Part shown: piece by piece, positions 60,006 through 64,000 of the stretch | How positions within the stretch are numbered: the first letter of the stretch is position 1 | How the letters are laid out: each line of letters starts with the position of its first letter | Source: Bacteroidota bacterium | GTDB lineage: Bacteria; Bacteroidota; Bacteroidia; Chitinophagales; Chitinophagaceae | Direction: 5' to 3' | Length of the DNA: 64,000 bases | Assembly (NCBI GenBank): GCA_018267705.1 | Contig: JAFDXX010000004.1 | Coordinates: 124,001-188,000, forward strand | Translations under genes and position numbers: made by a program | Notes under the pieces: model-generated | Databases searched by the model: none | What the model was told of the DNA's origin: nothing | What the model saw: only the letters and a program-made list of their open reading frames with translations

Positions 60006-60905
60006 TTATTTTATAAGTTTATAATTTTTGTATTCTCCGAATTTAAAACCTAATAAATCTTCAATTGGTTGAATTAGTTTATCTTTTGTTTTCCAAACAG
60101 CTTTTTTGGGGTTGTAAATATAATTCCAATTTTGTGCTGCAATTTTTGATTGCATTAATGCAGGGTGTGTGCCTTTAAATTCAATTACTCTATCCACATT
60201 GTCCCAATCGTATTTTCTTTCATCTAATTCTTTTACAACATCTTTTTCCGATTTATAAAAAGATCCCATTAATTCTGCTTTTTTTCTAAAATTGGTAGGA
60301 GGTCTTATGCCATTGTAATGGAAAATGGGGGCATCAATTTTTTTTACGGTAAGTTTTTTTCCTTGCTCGGTATTGTTGTTATAATTTTCTATTGATTTGA
60401 ATTTTCTAAAACCTTGAGAATCTCTGTAAGATCTAGCACCTATATTATTTCTAAAAATTCTTACTTCATGTTTATGAATGCGGCGTGAGTTTCTTATATA
60501 ATTGTAACTTCCCCAAAAATGGTAGAACGGTAAAATAAAACCTTCTACTTTTTTGTTGTGATTGTTTTCTTTTATTGCGTTTAAAATTTTGAGTAAATCA
60601 TTTTCATGAATTACTTCATCTGCTTGAATATGAAAACACCAATCTCCACTTAAAGCATCTAAACCAATATTGGTTTGCTGAGAAAAAATTTTTCCACCTT
60701 CTCGTAAATTCATATCCCAAACAGTATCAATAATTTTTATTTTAGATGCGTTAAGTTGTTCAATTGCTTCACGGGTTCCGTCGTTAGAATTTCCAACTAC
60801 CACAATAAATTCATCACATATTGGCAGGATAGATTGAATGGCTTCTAAAAAAGGAACGCCATAATCAAATCCGTTTCTAACATAACTAAAACCAGATATT
60901 TTCAT
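60006..60905 (-). CDS. Glycosyltransferase, GT2-like
   Basis: A 299-residue protein with a GT-A-like N terminus: SGFSYVRNGFDYGVPFLEAI, EFIVVVGNSNDGTREAIEQL and the DxD-like IQADEVIHENDLL. The C-terminal half is basic and unusual (WGSYNYIRNSRRIHKHEVRIFRN). The donor and acceptor are unknown. It lies 6 bases upstream of the WaaE-like gene and 28 downstream of the methyltransferase gene, so the three minus-strand genes likely form one unit. Confidence 0.8.
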   Translation of the reverse strand: MKISGFSYVRNGFDYGVPFLEAIQSILPICDEFIVVVGNSNDGTREAIEQLNASKIKIIDTVWDMNLREGGKIFSQQTNIGLDALSGDWCFHIQADEVIHENDLLKILNAIKENNHNKKVEGFILPFYHFWGSYNYIRNSRRIHKHEVRIFRNNIGARSYRDSQGFRKFKSIENYNNNTEQGKKLTVKKIDAPIFHYNGIRPPTNFRKKAELMGSFYKSEKDVVKELDERKYDWDNVDRVIEFKGTHPALMQSKIAAQNWNYIYNPKKAVWKTKDKLIQPIEDLLGFKFGEYKNYKLIK

Positions 60906-60933
60906 TGTACGAAGATAGTTATGACGTGAGTAT

Positions 60934-62160
60934 TTAATTAATTTCTAATTCGGGAATATAAGTAACTAATTGGCAGCCCCACTCTTTTGTAAAGCTTAGT
61001 TTATTAATAATTTCATTTTTAAAATTCCAAGGAAGAATAATAATAATGTCGGGTTTATGATTGTTAAAATACTCACGTGATACTACCGGAATATGGCTTT
61101 GTGGTAAGAATTTATTTTGTTTATAGGGTGTGTCATCAACCACGCATTTAATAGTATCGTTTTTTAAACCGCAATAATTTAAAAAAGTATTTCCTTTTGC
61201 GGCAGCACCAAAAGCAATTATTTGTTTTCCTTTTTGTTTTTCAGAAAGAATATATAAAAGAAATTTATTTTTTATATCAATTGCTTTTTCTTGGAAGCCG
61301 GTATAAAAATTAATTTTGTTTATGCCTTTTTGTAATTCGCTGTTTAATAAAATTGTAACGTTTTCTGTTATAGGTTGTTGCTCATTTTCTTTATGTTTAA
61401 CATAAACACGTAAAGAGCCGCCATGCGTTTCTAATTGTTCAACATCAAACACTTCAAAGCCGTGAAATTTAAATAAGTTACATATAAAGTAGAAAGAGAA
61501 ATAGGAAAAGTGTTCATGATAAATTGTATCAAACTCTTTTTTCTCGATGAGTTTTATTAAATGCGGGAACTCAAAAGTCATAACTCCTGAAGGCTTTAAT
61601 AAAATTTTTAAGCCTCGAACAAAATTGTTTAGTTCCGGAACATGTGCTAATACATTATTGCCTATAATTAAATCGCTTTGTTTGCCCTCTTTTTTTAAAC
61701 GTATTGCTAAGTCTTCTCCGAAAAATTCAATTATATTTTCAATACCTTTTGCAATAGAAAGTTGTGCGGTGCTGTTGGTTGGCTCTATGCCTAAACAAGG
61801 AATATTTTTTTCTTTAAAATATTGTAATAAATATCCATCGTTGCTGGCAATTTCTGTAACTAATGAATTTTTGTTTAAGGCAAAGCGGTTTGTAACTTTT
61901 TCTACATAAGCTTTTGAATGTTTTAACCAACCTTCACTTACAGAAGAAAAGTAAACATAATCTTCAGTAAAAATTTCATTATTTTTTTGAAATTCATCTA
62001 CCTGTACTAAAAAACAATTATCGCAAACTAATACTTTTAAAGGATAAGTTGTTTCGGCTTTATTTAAATCATTTGCATTTAAAAAAGCGTTTGATACAGC
62101 AGTATGCCCTAAGTCTATTAGTGTAGTATCAATTGTTTTACTGCAAAACCTGCATCGCAT
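60934..62160 (-). CDS. Sugar C-methyltransferase-like SAM-dependent methyltransferase
   Basis: From ATG 62160 this is 408 residues. It has an N-terminal zinc-ribbon-like module (CRFC...VCDNC, Methyltransf_13 type), a Rossmann SAM-binding domain (TEIASNDGYLLQYFKEKNI, DLIIGNNVLAHVPEL) and a C-terminal Methyltransf_14-like domain (IIAFGAAAKGNTFLNYCGL, IPVVSREYF, IIILPWNFKNEI). This three-part design is that of TylC3/NovU-type C-3 methyltransferases of NDP-deoxysugars. It fits the glycan cluster; a modified surface sugar is inferred. Confidence 0.88.
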   Translation of the reverse strand: MRCRFCSKTIDTTLIDLGHTAVSNAFLNANDLNKAETTYPLKVLVCDNCFLVQVDEFQKNNEIFTEDYVYFSSVSEGWLKHSKAYVEKVTNRFALNKNSLVTEIASNDGYLLQYFKEKNIPCLGIEPTNSTAQLSIAKGIENIIEFFGEDLAIRLKKEGKQSDLIIGNNVLAHVPELNNFVRGLKILLKPSGVMTFEFPHLIKLIEKKEFDTIYHEHFSYFSFYFICNLFKFHGFEVFDVEQLETHGGSLRVYVKHKENEQQPITENVTILLNSELQKGINKINFYTGFQEKAIDIKNKFLLYILSEKQKGKQIIAFGAAAKGNTFLNYCGLKNDTIKCVVDDTPYKQNKFLPQSHIPVVSREYFNNHKPDIIIILPWNFKNEIINKLSFTKEWGCQLVTYIPELEIN

Positions 62161-62248
62161 AATATTAGTTTTAAACAATATAAAAAGCTAAGATAAAGGC
62201 TAAACTGCAATTGGCATCAATCTGAAAAATTTATCTCATTTTTGAGGT

Positions 62249-63136
62249 ATGATTGAAAATATACAATTTATAAATAGAGTTAAAGAAAACGATTTTCAGT
62301 TTTCTATTCTCATCCCGTCTTGGAATAACTTGCCTTATTTAATAAATGCTGTAGAAAGCATTAGAGAACACTCGTTTTATAAACATCAAATAATAGTTCA
62401 TATTAATGAAGGAACAGATGGAACAATAGATTGGGTTAAGCAACAATCTGATATAGATTATACGTATAGTGAAAAAAATATTGGTTTGTGTTATGGATTG
62501 AATGCAACAAGGCAACTAGTTAAAACACCCTATATGGTTTATCTGAATGATGATATGTATGTGTTACCAAATTGGGATAAATATTTGATGGATACGATTA
62601 AAGAAATAGGCCACAATTTATTTTTTTTAAATGGAACAGGTATAGAACCTTATGCTGGGAACCCTTGCATAATTTATAAAGATTATGGAACCGATATTCA
62701 ATCTTTTCAGAAAGAAAAATTATTAAAAGAATTTGCATTATTTGAAAAAAACGATTGGCAGGCCGGTAGTTGGAGCCCTAGTGTAATGCATGTTAGTGTT
62801 TGGGATTTAATTGGTGGTTACAGTATAGAATTTTCACCTGCACATTATTCAGATCCCGATGTTGCAATGAAATTGTGGCAAGCGGGTATTCGTATTTTTA
62901 AAGGAGTAGGCAAAAGCCGTGTGTACCATTTTGGCTCAAAATCAACAGGTAGATTTAAAAAACATAAAGCTTATTATACATATATTTTAAAATGGGGAAT
63001 AACTGCCGGAACTTTTACTAAATATTATTTGAAAATGGGGCAACCTTATAATGGCATATTACCCGAACCTGTGTTTCATACATCGGCAAAAATTAAAAAT
63101 TTATTTAAGCGTATAGTTGCTGTATTTAAAGTGTAA
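62249..63136 (+). CDS. Family-2 glycosyltransferase
   Basis: A 295-residue GT-A enzyme. FSILIPSWNNLPYLINAVESI opens the nucleotide-binding domain; NIGLCYGLNATRQLVKTPYMVYLNDDMYV contains the DDM version of the DxD motif; SDPDVAMKLWQAGIRIF is the acceptor-side acidic segment. It is divergent from the methyltransferase gene and probably belongs to the same surface-glycan cluster. The donor is unknown. A CATTTTTG box ends four bases before the ATG. Confidence 0.87.
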   Translation: MIENIQFINRVKENDFQFSILIPSWNNLPYLINAVESIREHSFYKHQIIVHINEGTDGTIDWVKQQSDIDYTYSEKNIGLCYGLNATRQLVKTPYMVYLNDDMYVLPNWDKYLMDTIKEIGHNLFFLNGTGIEPYAGNPCIIYKDYGTDIQSFQKEKLLKEFALFEKNDWQAGSWSPSVMHVSVWDLIGGYSIEFSPAHYSDPDVAMKLWQAGIRIFKGVGKSRVYHFGSKSTGRFKKHKAYYTYILKWGITAGTFTKYYLKMGQPYNGILPEPVFHTSAKIKNLFKRIVAVFKV

Positions 63137-63142
63137 TTTGCT

Positions 63143-63172
63143 ATTAAATAAATATTCAAATATTTATTTAAT
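63143..63172 (+). terminator. Perfect AT-only inverted repeat after the glycosyltransferase gene
   Basis: ATTAAATAAATATT (63143-63156) and AATATTTATTTAAT (63159-63172) are exact 14-bp reverse complements separated by CA. It lies seven bases after the stop codon at 63136. No GC pairs and no long T-run, so it is a weak intrinsic terminator at best. The rest of the gap to 63388 is AT-rich with no gene; a TAATTTCG element at 63361 could belong to the coaX promoter. Confidence 0.5.
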
Positions 63173-63388
63173 AATTAACCTCATCTCCTAATTTCTTTTA
63201 AGTGTTGTGGTTTTTTTGTTGAAACCCTTAACCTGCATGTGTTTGATTCAAAAACAATTAACGTATAAATAATTGCTTTTGCAAAAACAAGACATCAATA
63301 TCCTTAAAATAATAAAAAATAAAATAATAGATTTAAGCACTTTACAGAATTAAAAGGCTTTAATTTCGGCAACGATAAAACCCAATTT

Positions 63389-64000
63389 ATGCAAACCACC
63401 CTCTGTTTTGATTTTGGTAACACACGCTTAAAATGTGCTGTATTTATCAATAATGAATTTAAAGAATTATTGGTTTTGAATGATGATAGTGTACTTAGCA
63501 TTGAAGATGTTTTGCATCAATATCAACCACAAAAATCAATTCTTTCTTCTGTAATTAACCATAACCCCGAAATAGAAATTGTACTTGAAAAAAGTACAAC
63601 ATTTCATAAATTAGGGCCAACAAGTAAAATAAATTTTACAACGCCAGTTGGCAAACCGGAAACTATTGGTGCAGACAGGTTAGCTATTTGTGCCGCTGCA
63701 GTAGATTTATTTCCACAAAAACACATATTGGCTATTGCGTTAGGCACTTGCATTACATTTAACTATATTAATAAACTGCACCAATTTTTAGGTGGAAGTA
63801 TTTCTCCCGGTATGTATATGCGGTTTAAAGCCATGAACGAACAAACTGCTTTATTGCCTTTAGTAAAACCTACACTTAATTTTCCGTTGGTTGGTTATAA
63901 TACAGCTACCAACTTGCAAAGTGGTGTTATTTTGGGTATGGCAAAAGAAATTGATGGGATTATTGATTTATACAAAGAAAAGTTTGACGATATGCAAATA
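63389..64000 (+). CDS. coaX: Type III pantothenate kinase, 3' end outside window
   Basis: CoaX phosphorylates pantothenate, the first step of CoA synthesis. The frame from ATG 63389 is open to the window end (204 codons visible of an expected 240-260). Motifs: the N-terminal CFDFGNTRLKCAVF phosphate-binding loop, GADRLAICAAA, ALGTCITFNYI with the catalytic-site region, and GGSISPGMYMRFKAMNEQT. The class III fold has no relation to CoaA. An ORF on the opposite strand here is a shadow. Confidence 0.93.
   Translation, partial: MQTTLCFDFGNTRLKCAVFINNEFKELLVLNDDSVLSIEDVLHQYQPQKSILSSVINHNPEIEIVLEKSTTFHKLGPTSKINFTTPVGKPETIGADRLAICAAAVDLFPQKHILAIALGTCITFNYINKLHQFLGGSISPGMYMRFKAMNEQTALLPLVKPTLNFPLVGYNTATNLQSGVILGMAKEIDGIIDLYKEKFDDMQI

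Noticed and set aside
63304..63501. 65-codon minus-strand ORF near the end of the window
   Set aside because: It is antisense to the clear coaX reading frame, which carries all pantothenate kinase motifs.
1..64000. tRNA, rRNA, CRISPR, insertion sequence or replication origin
   Set aside because: I scanned the intergenic gaps for cloverleaf-like GC-rich stretches, regular repeats, transposase ORFs and DnaA-box clusters and saw none. All gaps are under 260 bases and AT-rich.

Overview
The window is AT-rich bacterial chromosome from a member of the Bacteroidota. Evidence: a GldB gliding-motility lipoprotein, a DUF5723-like outer-membrane protein fragment, promoters of the Bacteroidota type (TTTG or TTG, a spacer of about 19, then TAnnTTTG), A/T-rich regions before start codons instead of clear Shine-Dalgarno sequences, a short NuoG without the molybdopterin domain, and a two-gene MetH. 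The order Chitinophagales is my best guess, but the sequence alone does not prove it. I see no rRNA, tRNA, CRISPR array, insertion sequence or phage gene.

Layout. 1-2.5 kb: the 3' end of a barrel-type protein, a DUF2461 protein and a PLP-dependent class V aminotransferase-like enzyme. 2.6-17.9 kb (minus strand): a complete 14-gene respiratory complex I operon, nuoA to nuoN. It is interrupted by three small two-helix membrane ORFs and by a family-4-type glycosyltransferase between nuoF and nuoG. A good internal promoter sits in front of nuoI. 18.0-20.9 kb: a TPR protein, a PstS-like binding lipoprotein and a small membrane protein, closed by a hairpin terminator just before the nuo promoter. 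21.1-30.5 kb: phosphatase, hisS, thiolase, rlmN, a Spy-like protein, two pseudouridine synthases and RecQ. 30.5-43.1 kb: copper ATPase, tsaE, alanine dehydrogenase, MBL hydrolase, isocitrate dehydrogenase, apaG, gldB, nadE, TlpA-like reductase, recR and an OB-fold/YceI fusion. 43.1-47.0 kb: a split methionine synthase behind a long, apparently structured leader. 47.0-57.9 kb: a large secreted protein of unknown function, a two-component system, radA, comF, a peroxidase, a Gre-like factor, superoxide dismutase, tadA, a thioredoxin-like protein and meaB. 58.0-63.1 kb: a surface-glycan cluster (O-antigen ligase, three glycosyltransferases, a sugar C-methyltransferase). 63.4 kb to the end: the start of coaX.

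How the genes work together. Most of the window is housekeeping: NADH oxidation, a TCA step, NAD and CoA cofactor supply, methionine synthesis, RNA modification, recombination and oxidative-stress defence. No complete novel multi-gene system is evident. The observations most worth checking are: (1) the roughly 200-nt metH leader, where a near-consensus promoter fires straight into a set of strong, partly exclusive hairpins with a possible pseudoknot; (2) a 28-nt motif shared by that leader and the nuoI upstream region; (3) the extra genes inside the complex I operon; (4) a secreted 724-residue protein with a His/Cys pair resembling a clan-CD peptidase or CHAT active site; (5) several genes whose -7 promoter box ends only four bases before the ATG, which predicts leaderless mRNAs.
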